From: Cryobacterium sp. N22
Lineage (GTDB): Bacteria; Actinomycetota; Actinomycetes; Actinomycetales; Microbacteriaceae
Assembly (NCBI RefSeq): GCF_002929555.1
Contig: NZ_PJJP01000035.1
Location: 45,747-109,746 of the forward strand
Length of the DNA stretch: 64,000 nt
Direction: 5' to 3'
Under the pieces are notes generated by a model, which saw only the letters and a list, made by a program, of their open reading frames with translations, was not told the DNA's origin and did not search any database. The position numbers and the translations under genes are program-made. Positions 1-9,534 of this stretch are shown here, in pieces; position 1 is the stretch's first letter; each line of letters starts with the position of its first letter.

Positions 1-365
1 AAGACCCGGTCGAACTCGGCCGGGGAGTTGGCGGTGATGCCCACGATCGCGTCGGGGCCGACCCTGTCGCGCACCCGGGCCACGGCTTCGTCACCCTGGC
101 CCACGTGCAGGCCGTGCACGGCGGCGCCCTCGGCGAGCGCCCGCAGGTAGACGTCGACCCGGTCGTTGACGATCACGGTGGCGCGGGTCCCGACCGCGTC
201 GGCCACCTGCAGCAGCAGGCGCAGCACGGCGTCGTCCGAGGCGGTCTTGTCACGCACCTGCACCGTGGTGATGCCGCCGGCCACGGCGTCGATCACGGTC
301 GCGAGCACGCCCCGGGCACCGCACAGGGCGGTGTCGGTGACGAGGTAGAGGGAGAGATCGCTCAT
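1..365 (-). CDS. thiE: thiamine phosphate synthase, C-terminus cut by window edge
   Basis: ThiE joins hydroxymethylpyrimidine pyrophosphate and hydroxyethylthiazole phosphate to make thiamine monophosphate in the cytoplasm. About 121 residues are visible. They begin [16 protein letters not shown] and include VQVRDK near residue 36, [10 protein letters not shown] and GLHVGQGD, which are typical of the ThiE TIM barrel. The ATG at 365 overlaps the thiM stop as ATGA, so the two are translationally coupled and share the upstream TPP riboswitch. The rest of the protein, usually about 210 residues in total, lies beyond the left edge of the window. Confidence 0.93.
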   Translation of the reverse strand, partial: MSDLSLYLVTDTALCGARGVLATVIDAVAGGITTVQVRDKTASDDAVLRLLLQVADAVGTRATVIVNDRVDVYLRALAEGAAVHGLHVGQGDEAVARVRDRVGPDAIVGITANSPAEFDRV

Positions 366-1180
366 GCCAGCCGCGCCCGGTCGAGCACGGTGGCGCCGTC
401 GAGGGAGTGCAGCCGGTCGAGGAAGTGCACCGCGAAGCTGCCCGGCCCGGCCGCGTCGGCGGCGGCGAGCTCGGCGGCGACGGTGTACAGCAGCGTGGCG
501 GCGGCGGTCGCGGCGAGCGTGGCGCCGGGTTCGTGCCGGTTGACGAGGGAGAGCACGGCGGCGGTGACCGCGCCGAGCGCGCATCCGCCGCCGGTGACCC
601 GGGTGAGCAGCACATGCCCGTTGGCCACCCGGATGGTCTGCGAGCCGTCGGTGATGAGGTCGACCGCACCGGAGACGGCCACGCTCGCCCCGGTGCTGCG
701 GGCGAGCAGGGCCGCGGCGTCGGCGGCGCCCTCCGGCGAGTCGGCGGCGTCCACGCCGCGGCCGCCGGTGCCCAACTGGGCCAGGGCGATGATCTCCGAC
801 GGGTTGCCGCGGATGGCCGTGGGCCGAAAGTGCAGCAGCTCGCGGGCCAGCCCGGTGCGCACCGGCAGCACGCCGATCGCGACGGGGTCGAGCACCCACG
901 GAGTGCCGGCGGCGTGCGCGGCCGCGGCGGCCTCGAGCATCGCGCTGCGCTGCTCGGCGTGCGGGGTGCCCACGTTCACTAGCACCCCGGAGGCCACGCC
1001 GGCGAACGGCCCGGCCTCGGTGGGGACGTCCACCATGGCGGGCGCGGCGCCGAGGGCCAGCAGCACATTGGCGGTGAAGTTGGTCACCACCGCGTTGGTG
1101 AGGCACTGCACGAGAGGTTGGCTCTCGCGCAGGCGGTCGAGCAGGTGGGCAGCATTCTCTGGTGTCAGACGGATGGTCAT
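362..1180 (-). CDS. thiM: hydroxyethylthiazole kinase
   Basis: ThiM phosphorylates 4-methyl-5-hydroxyethylthiazole for thiamine salvage. The 272-residue protein has the normal family length. It shows GNPSEI at 125-130 and the catalytic loop GGGCALGA around Cys200. I chose the ATG at 1180 because AAGGGA lies about 8 nt upstream and because extending to 1258 would translate the TPP riboswitch. It is the first gene of a thiM-thiE operon. The pairing suggests thiazole salvage feeding directly into thiamine phosphate synthesis, switched off by TPP. Confidence 0.95.
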   Translation of the reverse strand: MTIRLTPENAAHLLDRLRESQPLVQCLTNAVVTNFTANVLLALGAAPAMVDVPTEAGPFAGVASGVLVNVGTPHAEQRSAMLEAAAAAHAAGTPWVLDPVAIGVLPVRTGLARELLHFRPTAIRGNPSEIIALAQLGTGGRGVDAADSPEGAADAAALLARSTGASVAVSGAVDLITDGSQTIRVANGHVLLTRVTGGGCALGAVTAAVLSLVNRHEPGATLAATAAATLLYTVAAELAAADAAGPGSFAVHFLDRLHSLDGATVLDRARLA

Positions 1181-1189
1181 CCGGGACAT

Positions 1190-1266
1190 CCCTTCGCTAG
1201 TACGAACTAGATCAGGTTCAACGGGTGTTTTCTCAGCCCCAGCCGTGCGGCAGGGCACCCCGTGTC
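1190..1266 (-). promoter_or_regulatory. TPP riboswitch (THI element)
   Basis: Read on the minus strand, the element carries the conserved parts of the thiamine pyrophosphate aptamer in order: CGGGGTGCCC, GGCTGAGA, ACCCGTTGAACCTGATC and GTTCGTACTAGCGAAGGGA. It ends a few bases before the thiM start, so ligand binding could hide the AAGGGA ribosome site. High intracellular TPP is expected to repress thiM and thiE. Confidence 0.96.
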
Positions 1267-1361
1267 ACTACCGAAACCCTAGCGCCCCCGACCGGCCTGC
1301 CTCCCCCGGCCGGCACCGGGCACGGGCGACCGCCCGCGAGCCCGGATTGCATACACCCGGA

Positions 1362-1628
1362 CTAGAGGTCGAGGTCGTCGACGGCGAACCACGGCACCGG
1401 CGCCACCGAGTCCAAAAGCGCGCGCGGATCCACTTCGAAAGTCTCCAACACCACGCTGACGCCGGGTGACACGAGCGCCTCAACGCCGACCTCGCCGACG
1501 ACGGGCAACCTGACCATGCCCCCGCCCTGCCGGACGGCGGCCGTGAGCGCTGCCAGGAGCGCGGTCACGTCGCACGAGCTGCGCAATCGAAACAGGCGCT
1601 CGCCGACTGTGAGGGTATGAGCCTGCAT
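1362..1628 (-). CDS. hypothetical protein, 88 residues
   Basis: I do not recognise this small protein. It starts MQAHTLTVGERLFRLR at an ATG preceded by GAGGGAGATGTC, a good ribosome site, and it has even actinobacterial codon use. The middle contains a GGGMVRLPVVGEVGVEALVS stretch and the end is acidic (VPWFAVDDLDL). It has no signal peptide or membrane segment. It is divergent from the DNA glycosylase gene, with about 108 bp between the starts. The good ribosome site makes it likely real; function unknown. Confidence 0.65.
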   Translation of the reverse strand: MQAHTLTVGERLFRLRSSCDVTALLAALTAAVRQGGGMVRLPVVGEVGVEALVSPGVSVVLETFEVDPRALLDSVAPVPWFAVDDLDL

Positions 1629-1736
1629 GACATCTCCCTCGGTGTAGACCTCAGGCTAGGACCAAAGCGGCGACGTGTATACACGCTTGACATGCACGCT
1701 CCGCCCGGGTGCAGAAGCGCCCGGTACGGTGGTGCG

Positions 1737-2414
1737 ATGAGGGTCCCCAGTGATTTCCACACGGCGACGCGGGAGTTTTTCGCCCGCGACTCGCTCGTGG
1801 TGGGTCCCGAACTGCTCGGCACGGTGCTGGCGCACACGGATGCCGACGGCACCGTCGCCATCCGTCTCACCGAGGTCGAGGTCTACGGTGGCGAGCGCGA
1901 CCCCGGCGCGCACGCATTTCGCGGCCGGACCGCGCGCACGGCCAGCATGTTCGGCGAGGCCGGCCATGTCTACTGCTATTTCACGTATGGCATGCACCAC
2001 GCGATCAACCTCGTGACGGGCCAGATCGGCCAGCCGTACGGCTGCCTGGTGCGTGCAGGCGAGGTGGTGCTGGGAGCCGGCCTGGCTCGCGCCCGGCGGG
2101 AGGCCAAGCCGCGCAGGAGCCCGCTGCGCGACTGGGAACTCGCCCGCGGACCCGCCTGCGTGGCTCAGAGCCTGGCCGCCACCCGGGCGAACGACGGCGA
2201 CGACCTGTTCGGTGGCCGGTGGCAGCTCTTGCTGCCCGACACGCACGCCGTGCTGCCGCACGAGACCGGGCCCCGGGTGGGCCTCGGCGGTCCCGGCGGC
2301 GACGGGGACCTGTTTCCGTGGCGGTACTGGTTGCCTGGTGAACCCAGCGTTTCGGCCTACCGGGCCGCCGCCGGCAGAAGGGCAGCGTCATTGTCTGAAA
2401 CTCACCGGCCGTAG
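1737..2414 (+). CDS. DNA-3-methyladenine glycosylase (AAG/MPG family)
   Basis: This enzyme excises alkylated purines such as 3-methyladenine to start base excision repair. It is 225 residues, the usual bacterial AAG/MPG length. TEVEVYGGERDPGAHAFRGR at 45-64 matches the active-site segment of the family, with Glu48 at the catalytic glutamate position. YFTYGMHHAINLVTG at 81-95 matches the conserved FTYGMH core. The start is taken at the ATG at 1737, because upstream extension to 1617 gives residues unlike the family. It is monocistronic. A second alkylation-repair-type gene lies at 9.5 kb. Confidence 0.92.
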   Translation: MRVPSDFHTATREFFARDSLVVGPELLGTVLAHTDADGTVAIRLTEVEVYGGERDPGAHAFRGRTARTASMFGEAGHVYCYFTYGMHHAINLVTGQIGQPYGCLVRAGEVVLGAGLARARREAKPRRSPLRDWELARGPACVAQSLAATRANDGDDLFGGRWQLLLPDTHAVLPHETGPRVGLGGPGGDGDLFPWRYWLPGEPSVSAYRAAAGRRAASLSETHRP

Positions 2415-2441
2415 TCCAGGTCCGCCGGGCAGACTGGACCC

Positions 2442-3242
2442 ATGACTAGCTCACTCATCACCAAGGCCGAACTCCTCAACGCCCTGCACGTGCCCGGCAC
2501 GCCGCTGATCGTCACGAACGTGTGGGATGCGATCACCGCGAAGATCGTCTCCGAGACCCCGGGCGTGAAAGCCCTCGCCAGTGCGTCGCACTCGGTTTCC
2601 AACGTGCGCGGCCTGCCGGACGGCGAAGGCCTCACCGTTGATGAGGCCATCATCGCCGCGCGAATCATCACCGGCGCGACCGAGCTGCCGGTCTCGGTCG
2701 ACTTCGAGAAGGGCTACGCCGCGGATGCCGCGGGCGTGGCCCGGAATGTGCGCCGCCTGATCGAGGAGGCCGGCGCGGCCGGAATCAACCTCGAAGACTC
2801 CGTGGGCGCCTCGAAGGCGCCGCAGTTCGACATCCCGACCGCGGCTGCCCGGGTGGCGGCGGCGCGGGAGGGCGCGGAGGCGGCCGGGGTGCCGCTGGTG
2901 ATCAACGCCCGCGTCGACACCCTCGCGGGCGGCGGCGAGTGGGCCGAGACCGTTCAGCGCGCCAACGCCTATCTCGACGCCGGCGCCGACGTGATCTTCT
3001 TCCTCGGTCTCGGCGACGAAGACAAGGTGAAGCGCGCTCTCGACGAGGTGCACGGCCGGATCTCCGTGATCGGGCACCCCGGCGCCGTTCCCCTGACCCG
3101 CCTGGCCGAACTCGGCGTCTCCCGGGTCAGCTTCGGACCCGGCACCCTCGGCCTGGCCCTCGCCGCGTTGCAGCGCGCGGCCGCCCAGCTCACTGCGCTC
3201 GGCGACTACCCCGACGACCTGGGCTTCCCCTTCAAGCTCTAG
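2442..3242 (+). CDS. isocitrate lyase/phosphoenolpyruvate mutase family protein
   Basis: This 266-residue TIM-barrel enzyme belongs to the PEP mutase/isocitrate lyase superfamily, which makes or breaks C-C or P-C bonds next to a carboxylate. VSVDFEKGYA near 87-96 carries the metal-binding acidic residue, and GINLEDSVG near 113-121 is the second conserved acidic segment. The KKCGH-type loop of true isocitrate lyase is absent, so it is more likely a 2-methylisocitrate lyase-like or oxaloacetate-decarboxylase-like member. The substrate cannot be read from the sequence. It starts 27 bp after the glycosylase gene. Confidence 0.85.
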   Translation: MTSSLITKAELLNALHVPGTPLIVTNVWDAITAKIVSETPGVKALASASHSVSNVRGLPDGEGLTVDEAIIAARIITGATELPVSVDFEKGYAADAAGVARNVRRLIEEAGAAGINLEDSVGASKAPQFDIPTAAARVAAAREGAEAAGVPLVINARVDTLAGGGEWAETVQRANAYLDAGADVIFFLGLGDEDKVKRALDEVHGRISVIGHPGAVPLTRLAELGVSRVSFGPGTLGLALAALQRAAAQLTALGDYPDDLGFPFKL

Positions 3243-3294
3243 TCCGGCCCTTTGCGAGGCGGGCTCGATTCGGTGCGCTCGATACGGTGGGCTC

Positions 3295-4164
3295 ATGCCC
3301 ACCTTCGCGTCGCACGATGAGACCACCCTGCACTACGACGTCGTGACCTCCGAGGCGGCGGGCGCGCCTGAGCGCCCGCCGCTGGTCGTGCTGGCCGGCG
3401 GGCCGGCCCGGCATCCGGAGTACCTGGGCGACCTGGCCGGGCTCACGCGGCTGCGCACCCTCGTGGTGCTGCACCAGCGTGGGGTGGGCGCGTCGTCGCC
3501 GTCGCCCACCGCTGCCGCCGCATCTTGGCCCGCCCTGGCCGACGACGTTGAGGCCCTCCGCCGGCACCTGGGTCTGGCCGAGATCGACCTGCTCGGCCAC
3601 TCGGCCGGCACCCGCGTGGCGCTGGCCTATGCCGCCCGCCACCCGCAACAGCTGGCGAGCCTGTGTCTGCTCACCCCGCCCGCGCAATGGCTGGTGAACA
3701 CCCCCGACGACAGCTCGGACATCATCACCGGGCACCGCGCCGAGCCCTGGTACGCCGACTACGTCGCGCACCGGATCGCGGCGACGGCGGCGAAGACCGC
3801 CTCCGACCTCAACCATCTGTTCCCCTACCTCGCCCCGATCGCCTGGGCGCGGTGGACGGCCCAGGCCCGGGAGCACGAGGCGACCGGCGCGTGGCATCCC
3901 GCGGCGCAGGACCTGTTCTTCGCCGGGGCCGACCCCGCCGGCATCGTGGCCGCTCTGGCGCAGGTGCACTGCCCGGTGCTGGTGGTGGCGGGCGCCGAGG
4001 ACGGCCTGACCGGGCTCGCCCCGGTGCTGGCCGTCGCCGACCTGTTCGCGAACGGCCGCGCCGTGACCATCGCCGGCGCGGGACACTACCCGTGGGTGGA
4101 GCAGCCGCAGGCGTTCACCGCGGCGCTGGCCGGTTTCTACCGGCCCTCGGCGAACGCGGCTTAG
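3295..4164 (+). CDS. alpha/beta hydrolase, proline-iminopeptidase-like
   Basis: This 289-residue cytoplasmic hydrolase has GHSAGTR at 101-107, placing the nucleophile at Ser103, and a C-terminal GAGHYPWVEQP segment that supplies the catalytic His. LAGGPARHPEYLGD near 33-46 resembles the HGGPG oxyanion region of the prolyl aminopeptidase (S33) group, though the motif is altered. The acidic member is probably within VVAGAEDGL. It is a likely peptidase or esterase, substrate unknown. It is transcribed in line with the PEP mutase-family gene 52 bp upstream and is convergent with the iron importer. Confidence 0.82.
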   Translation: MPTFASHDETTLHYDVVTSEAAGAPERPPLVVLAGGPARHPEYLGDLAGLTRLRTLVVLHQRGVGASSPSPTAAAASWPALADDVEALRRHLGLAEIDLLGHSAGTRVALAYAARHPQQLASLCLLTPPAQWLVNTPDDSSDIITGHRAEPWYADYVAHRIAATAAKTASDLNHLFPYLAPIAWARWTAQAREHEATGAWHPAAQDLFFAGADPAGIVAALAQVHCPVLVVAGAEDGLTGLAPVLAVADLFANGRAVTIAGAGHYPWVEQPQAFTAALAGFYRPSANAA

Positions 4165-4198
4165 ACCCTCTGGCGCCGGCCGCCGCGGGGCGCGGCCG

Positions 4199-4965
<767 letters not shown>

Positions 4966-4969
<4 letters not shown>

Positions 4970-6036
4970 GCCCTGCCCCTGCCCCTGCTTCGCAGCAGCA
5001 ACAGCACGAACACCGGAACGCCCACGAGGGCGGTGCCCACGCCCACCGGCAGCGGGGTCGGGGCGAAGACGACGCGGGAGGCGGCATCCACCCACACCAT
5101 GAAGACCGCGCCGAGCACGATCGTGGCGGGAATGACCCGGGAGTGGCGCTGGCCGAAGAGCAGGCGGGCGGCGTGCGGCAGAACCAGGCCGACGAAGCCG
5201 ATCGCGCCGGCGATGCTCACCAGGGTGGCGGTCAACAGGGCCGTGACGACCAACAGGATCAGCCGGGTACGCCCGACGTGGATGCCGAGCGACGCGGCGA
5301 CGTCTTCACCGAACGCGAAGGCGTCGAGCGAGCGCGCCCAGACCAGGCAGACCAGGGCGCCGGCCGCGACCACGCCGACGCTGAGGGCCACGTCGTCCCA
5401 GCGCATGCCTTCGAGCGAGCCGAGGAGCCAGAACATCACCCCGCGGGTCTCGTCGGAGTCAGCGAAGGCGAACACGACCAGGGAGGTAAGCGCGGAGAAC
5501 AGCTGGGTGCTCGCGACGCCGGCGAGGATGACCCCCGCGGTGCCGGCGGACGAGAACCGGGCCAGGAGCAGCACGAATCCGAACGCAGCCAGGGCGCCGA
5601 TGAACGCGCCGCCGGAGAGCCCGATGGCGCCGCCGCCGATACCGAGGACCCCGACGAGCACCGCCCCCGTCGACGCCCCGGAGGAGACACCGAGCACGAA
5701 CGGGTCGGCGAGCGGATTACGCAGGAGCGACTGCAGGATCACCCCGCTCAGGCCGAGCCCGGCTCCGCACGCCGCGGCCACGAGGGCACGCGGCAGCCGT
5801 TCCTGCCAGACGATCGCGTCCTCCGCCACGCGCACCGGGATGTCGGCGAGCGCGAGATGGTTCAGCAGGATGTCGCGCACGTTGACGAGCGACACATCCG
5901 CCGGTCCGAGCGTGACGGCCACGCCCACCGACAGGGCGATCACGACGATGCCGAGCAGGCCAAGCCCCGCGGCGAGCACGGCGCGCGGCAGCCGGCGTCC
6001 GCGGGTCACGACCGACGCGGCGGCAACGGTGCTCAG
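4966..6036 (-). CDS. FecCD-family iron-siderophore permease
   Basis: This is the membrane subunit of the iron importer, with roughly nine or ten hydrophobic segments and conserved FecCD stretches (RLPRALVAAACGAGLGLSG, NPLADPFVLGVSSGAS, GFVGLVLPHAARL). The start is uncertain. A CTG at 6036 overlaps the upstream stop as CTGA and has GGGGA six bases before it. A GTG at 6009 lacks a ribosome site but is a standard start codon. Either gives a protein of about 347-356 residues, normal for the family. It would import ferric-siderophore delivered by the lipoprotein encoded just upstream. Confidence 0.93.
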
Positions 6037-7085
6037 AGCTCGTCCCCGTGCTCGTCCCACCACGCGCGGATCTTTTCGAGGCCGTCGACGAAGCGGATGG
6101 ACGGGTTCATCTCGGCGCCGTGCAGGGCGATGTAGCGCTGCTCCCGCACAACCTCGAGGTCTTTCGTCAGGGGGTCGCTCTCGAGGAATTGGATCTTCTC
6201 GTCGAGACGGTCGCCCGGGAAGCGGTCGCGCTGCAGGTCGCCCAGGACCAGGACGTCTGGGTCGGCGTCGACGACTGTCTCCCAGCCCACGGCGGGCCAA
6301 TCATCGGCGGTGTCGGCGAAGACGTTCGTCATGTTCGTCGTGCGGGCCAGCAGCGCCGCGGAGCCGAGTCCGCCGGCGATGTACGGCGTCTTCGTGTCGG
6401 CGAACCAGAACATGACGGTGCGGCCGTCGAAGTCCAGGCCGTCCGAGGCCGCGGCCGCCCGCTCTTCGAGTTCGCTGACGAGTGCCTCGCCCCGGTCCGA
6501 CACGTCGAAGATCTCGGCGAGCTCGCGGATCTCCTGGTACAACGCGTCGATCTCGAGCTCCGTCGTGCGGGTTCCGCCACCGTTGACGCTCTCACCGTTG
6601 TCGCAGTCGGTGGGCGAGAGATACGAGCCGATGGCCGTCTCGGCGAACCGTTCGCGGCTGGCGACCCCGGCGCTGGCATAGTGGCGACCGAACGAGGCCG
6701 TGACGAAGTCGGGGTCGGTGCCCAGCAGCACCTCGTAGGTGGGCGCGTTGTCGGCCAGCCGCGGCACCGCCGAGTTCGCGTCGGCCAGCGACTCGAGCAC
6801 CGGGTCGGTCCACGACGCGGTACCGACCATGCGCTCTTCCAGGCCGAGCGACAGCAGGATCTCCGTCGAGTTCTGGTCCAGCGAGACCACGCGCTGTGGG
6901 GCGGCCTCGAACGTCTGCTCGGAACCGCAGTTCGAGACGACGAGGGGATACTCCGTCTTCCCGTCGCTGGCGACGGCGAGAGCCGCCGGTGAGTCGATCG
7001 CCTCGGAGGCGCCGCAGCCCGACAGCGTGGCGAGTGCGACGGCCGTGAGCAGGCCCACGAGGGCGTGCGTCCGTTTCGTAGTGAT
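6033..7085 (-). CDS. iron-siderophore substrate-binding lipoprotein
   Basis: This extracellular binding protein has a TroA/FecB-like fold (APQRVVSLDQNSTEILLSLG, then TDPDFV, and a C-terminal RFVDGLEKI). Its signal ends in the lipobox LSGC, so it is anchored to the outer face of the membrane. The start is odd. The only standard start in frame is the GTG at 7058, which would give a signal peptide with no positive charge. Nine codons further up, an ATC at 7085 sits five bases after AGGAG and would give an ideal TTKR n-region. I give the longer form as likely. The gene is first in the importer operon. Confidence 0.9.
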   Translation of the reverse strand: MTTKRTHALVGLLTAVALATLSGCGASEAIDSPAALAVASDGKTEYPLVVSNCGSEQTFEAAPQRVVSLDQNSTEILLSLGLEERMVGTASWTDPVLESLADANSAVPRLADNAPTYEVLLGTDPDFVTASFGRHYASAGVASRERFAETAIGSYLSPTDCDNGESVNGGGTRTTELEIDALYQEIRELAEIFDVSDRGEALVSELEERAAAASDGLDFDGRTVMFWFADTKTPYIAGGLGSAALLARTTNMTNVFADTADDWPAVGWETVVDADPDVLVLGDLQRDRFPGDRLDEKIQFLESDPLTKDLEVVREQRYIALHGAEMNPSIRFVDGLEKIRAWWDEHGDEL

Positions 7086-7143
7086 GGGAACTCCTGAAGG
7101 TGCGAAGCGGAAAAGGACGGTTCCTCACGAATGAAGGCCGCAG

Positions 7144-7162
7144 TAAGTATAGCCTTACCTAA
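7144..7162 (-). promoter_or_regulatory. IdeR/DtxR-type iron box
   Basis: The minus strand reads TTAGGTAAGGCTATACTTA, which agrees with the IdeR/DtxR consensus TTAGGTTAGGCTAACCTAA at 15 of 19 positions. It lies about 60 bp upstream of the binding-protein start, where a repressor would block the promoter. Iron-replete cells are expected to shut off the importer operon. Confidence 0.8.
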
Positions 7163-7268
7163 ATTCAGGCCAGCGCGGTGGGGTGTTCCCTGACCCGCCC
7201 CGCGGTGACAGGATGCTCCTGTCCGAGTCCGCCGTTCCGGCCACCGTTCCGGCTACCGAAGGCTGCAC

Positions 7269-8354
7269 ATGGTGACGTTTGGCATCGAGGAAGAGTACTT
7301 CCTCGTCAACCCCCGCACCCTGCGGCCGGTCAGCCTGGCCGACACCATCCTGGGCGACCTGCCGCCCCGGGCTCGCGCGCCCGGACTCGTCACCCACGAG
7401 TTCCTCGCCTCACAGCTGGAACGGGCCTCGGCGGTGTTCACCGAGTTGGCCGTGGCCGAGGCCGACCTGGCCGGCTTCCGGGGCGAGCTGGCGGCGGTGG
7501 CCCGCGAGCGCGGCGCCCTGGCGGTCGGCACCGGCACGCCCTTCGACGCCCCGGCGGCACCGACCCTCACGGACGCAGCCCGGTATCACCGGATCGGCTC
7601 CGGAGTGCGCGGGGTCGTGCGGGACCATCAGATCTGCGCCACCCACGTGCACGTGGGCGTGCCCGACCGGGAGGCCGGGGTGCAGGCCCTGAATCACCTG
7701 CGGGTGTGGCTGCCCACGTTGTTGGCGCTGACCGGTAATTCACCGTTCTGGCGCGGCCGGGACATCGGCTTCGACTCCTGGCGGGCGGTGATCATGCGCC
7801 GGTGGGCGACCACCGGTTGCCCGCCGGCGTTCGCCGACGCTGACGACTACGACCGGCGCATCCGCCGTCTGGTCGGCGTGGGAGCCACGGTCGATACCGC
7901 CACCGTGGCCTGGTACGCGCGGCTGTCCGAGAGCTATCCCACGCTCGAGGTGCGGGTGGCCGACGCCCAGCTCGACCTGGCGCCCACGATTCTGCTGGCC
8001 GCGGTGACCCGCGCCCTGGTCGTGACCGGCGTGGCGGCGGGCGAGCGCGGTGCGCCGCCGCCGGCGGTGGAACCCGAACTGCTCGATGCCGCGCTGTGGC
8101 ACGCCTCCCGCGACGGCATCCGCGGCCGGCTCCTCGATCCCACCACCCGGGAGCTGGCACCGGCGCGGGCGGTCACCGACAGCCTGCTGCGCTGGGTCGG
8201 GGACGCGTTGGAGAGCACCGGGGACCAATCTCGGGTGGCCGAGCTGATGGAGCAGGTGCGGCGCACGGGAACGGGCGCCCAGCGGCAACGGCGGGCGTTC
8301 CGCACGGGCGGGCTCGCCGGCTGGCGCACGCTCGTCGAGTCGTCGTTCAGCTGA
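7269..8354 (+). CDS. carboxylate-amine ligase, YbdK/GCS2 family
   Basis: This 361-residue protein belongs to the glutamate-cysteine ligase type 2 family (YbdK). It opens with FGIEEEYFLVNP, the conserved metal/glutamate-binding segment, and contains ICATHVHVGVPDRE, LLALTGNSPFW and ESYPTLEVRVADAQ, all hallmarks of the family. YbdK proteins have weak gamma-glutamylcysteine synthetase activity in vitro. In actinobacteria the physiological acceptor is usually unknown. It is monocistronic and divergent from the iron importer, with the iron box in the shared intergenic region. Confidence 0.92.
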   Translation: MVTFGIEEEYFLVNPRTLRPVSLADTILGDLPPRARAPGLVTHEFLASQLERASAVFTELAVAEADLAGFRGELAAVARERGALAVGTGTPFDAPAAPTLTDAARYHRIGSGVRGVVRDHQICATHVHVGVPDREAGVQALNHLRVWLPTLLALTGNSPFWRGRDIGFDSWRAVIMRRWATTGCPPAFADADDYDRRIRRLVGVGATVDTATVAWYARLSESYPTLEVRVADAQLDLAPTILLAAVTRALVVTGVAAGERGAPPPAVEPELLDAALWHASRDGIRGRLLDPTTRELAPARAVTDSLLRWVGDALESTGDQSRVAELMEQVRRTGTGAQRQRRAFRTGGLAGWRTLVESSFS

Positions 8355-8373
8355 ACGGCGGGAGGGTCCGGAC

Positions 8374-8868
8374 TCAGTCGCCGGGGCGAATCACTTCGCC
8401 CACGAATCCGGCCGATCGGATACGCAGCATCGCGATCCGGTCGTCGCGAGCGGCGGCCACGTCATAGCCGATGTAGGCCATCGACGGCAGCTTCCGCACG
8501 TTGACCGAGCACTGGAACGCCTCACCGATCAGGATGCCGACGGTGTCACCGTTGCGGCCGGCCGCCCCCGCCCGTTGGGCGCTGTACAGCACCACCTCGT
8601 TGGGCAGCTTCACATCACGGCACCACGAGCATTGGGCGCGGCGGCGTGGGGAGGCATCCGCCTGCCGGAGGACGATTCCGACAGGTTGGCCGTCGACGGG
8701 CACCACGACATAGGAGCGGCGCTTCATCTTGGGGTCGATCCAGCCCAGATAGTCCAGCCGCGCCCAGTCGAGCTCGTCGAAGCCGGGCGGCAGGGTGATG
8801 TCGGACACGACCTTGCGGGAGGCGTTCACGAAGGTGGTCCTGATGGTGGTGCTGCGCAGGGGGAACAA
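8374..8868 (-). CDS. FBP C-terminal treble-clef domain protein (EF-G-binding-like)
   Basis: This 164-residue protein matches the FBP/FusB-like treble-clef family: FVNASRK near 13, LDWARLDYLGW, YVVVPVDGQPVG, and a zinc site beginning CSWCRD and completed by residues further on. Some members bind elongation factor G and protect ribosomes from fusidic acid; here that role is only inferred. The start is a TTG at 8868, nine bases after the tetR stop, so it is likely co-expressed with that regulator. The family fit up to the first residue supports this start. Confidence 0.82.
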   Translation of the reverse strand: MFPLRSTTIRTTFVNASRKVVSDITLPPGFDELDWARLDYLGWIDPKMKRRSYVVVPVDGQPVGIVLRQADASPRRRAQCSWCRDVKLPNEVVLYSAQRAGAAGRNGDTVGILIGEAFQCSVNVRKLPSMAYIGYDVAAARDDRIAMLRIRSAGFVGEVIRPGD

Positions 8869-8877
8869 ACTTTAGTC

Positions 8878-9474
8878 TCAATCGGTCGGGCGGTCGGGGT
8901 GCGGGTCGGCCGTTGGCCAGGCGCGCAGGGAGCTGTCGATGGCGTCGAGCACCCGGGTCCAGCTCGCGGCGGCGGGGGGATCCGAGTGGTCGAAGCCGCC
9001 GCCGGACTCAAGCGCGACGAAGCCGTTGATGGCGCTGCCGAGCAGCCGCACACCGTGCACCTCGTCGTCGGGGCTCAGGCCATAGCCGCTCACGATGGCC
9101 CGAGCCGACCGGGCGATGACGCCGCCGGCGCTGCCGGCGGCGGCCTCCGGCGAGACGCGGCGCTGCGCGGCCTGCCAGCGGCCGGGATGGGCGATGGCGT
9201 AGGCGCGGTGGGCATCCGCGAACGCGAACAGGGCGCTGCGGCCGGCTTTGCCGGGCAGGGTTTCGGCCAGCGCGTCGGCGAGTTCCTGCAACGCGAACGC
9301 CGCGACGAGGTCGAGCAGGCCGTCGAGCCCCGCGACGTGCGAGTAGATGCTCGCCGGGCGCACGTCGAAGCGGCGGGCGAGGGCGGAGAGCGTCACGGCC
9401 GGCAGGCCATTCTCGTCGGCCAGTTCGGCGGCGGCCTGCACCAGTCGGGCCTCGGTCAATCCGGCACGCTTCAT
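8878..9474 (-). CDS. TetR-family transcriptional regulator
   Basis: This 198-residue regulator has an N-terminal helix-turn-helix (ALARRFDVRPASIYSHVAGL at about 30-49) and a TetR_C-type ligand domain with GVRLLGSAINGFVALE. It starts at an ATG with GGAAA a few bases upstream. It is followed in the same operon by the FBP-domain gene. The palindrome at 9492-9507, just upstream of the start, is the likely autoregulatory operator. The effector is unknown. Confidence 0.9.
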   Translation of the reverse strand: MKRAGLTEARLVQAAAELADENGLPAVTLSALARRFDVRPASIYSHVAGLDGLLDLVAAFALQELADALAETLPGKAGRSALFAFADAHRAYAIAHPGRWQAAQRRVSPEAAAGSAGGVIARSARAIVSGYGLSPDDEVHGVRLLGSAINGFVALESGGGFDHSDPPAAASWTRVLDAIDSSLRAWPTADPHPDRPTD

Positions 9475-9491
9475 CAGATTTCCTATGTCTC

Positions 9492-9507
9492 GTAGTTTAC
9501 AAACTAC
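9492..9507. promoter_or_regulatory. palindromic operator of the adjacent TetR gene
   Basis: GTAGTTT and AAACTAC form perfect 7-bp arms around a 2-bp centre. It lies 18 bp upstream of the tetR start, where it would cover the promoter or leader. Confidence 0.65.
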
Positions 9508-9534
9508 AGCCTATAGGCACAAAGCGTGTCCGGG

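Noticed and set aside
1181..1258. Upstream-extended start of thiM
   Set aside because: The extra 26 codons are the TPP riboswitch itself, and AAGGGA is placed for the ATG at 1180.
105..1469. Long plus-strand open frame opposite thiE-thiM
   Set aside because: It is the antisense shadow of the thi operon and riboswitch, Arg/Ala/Ser-rich with no domain.
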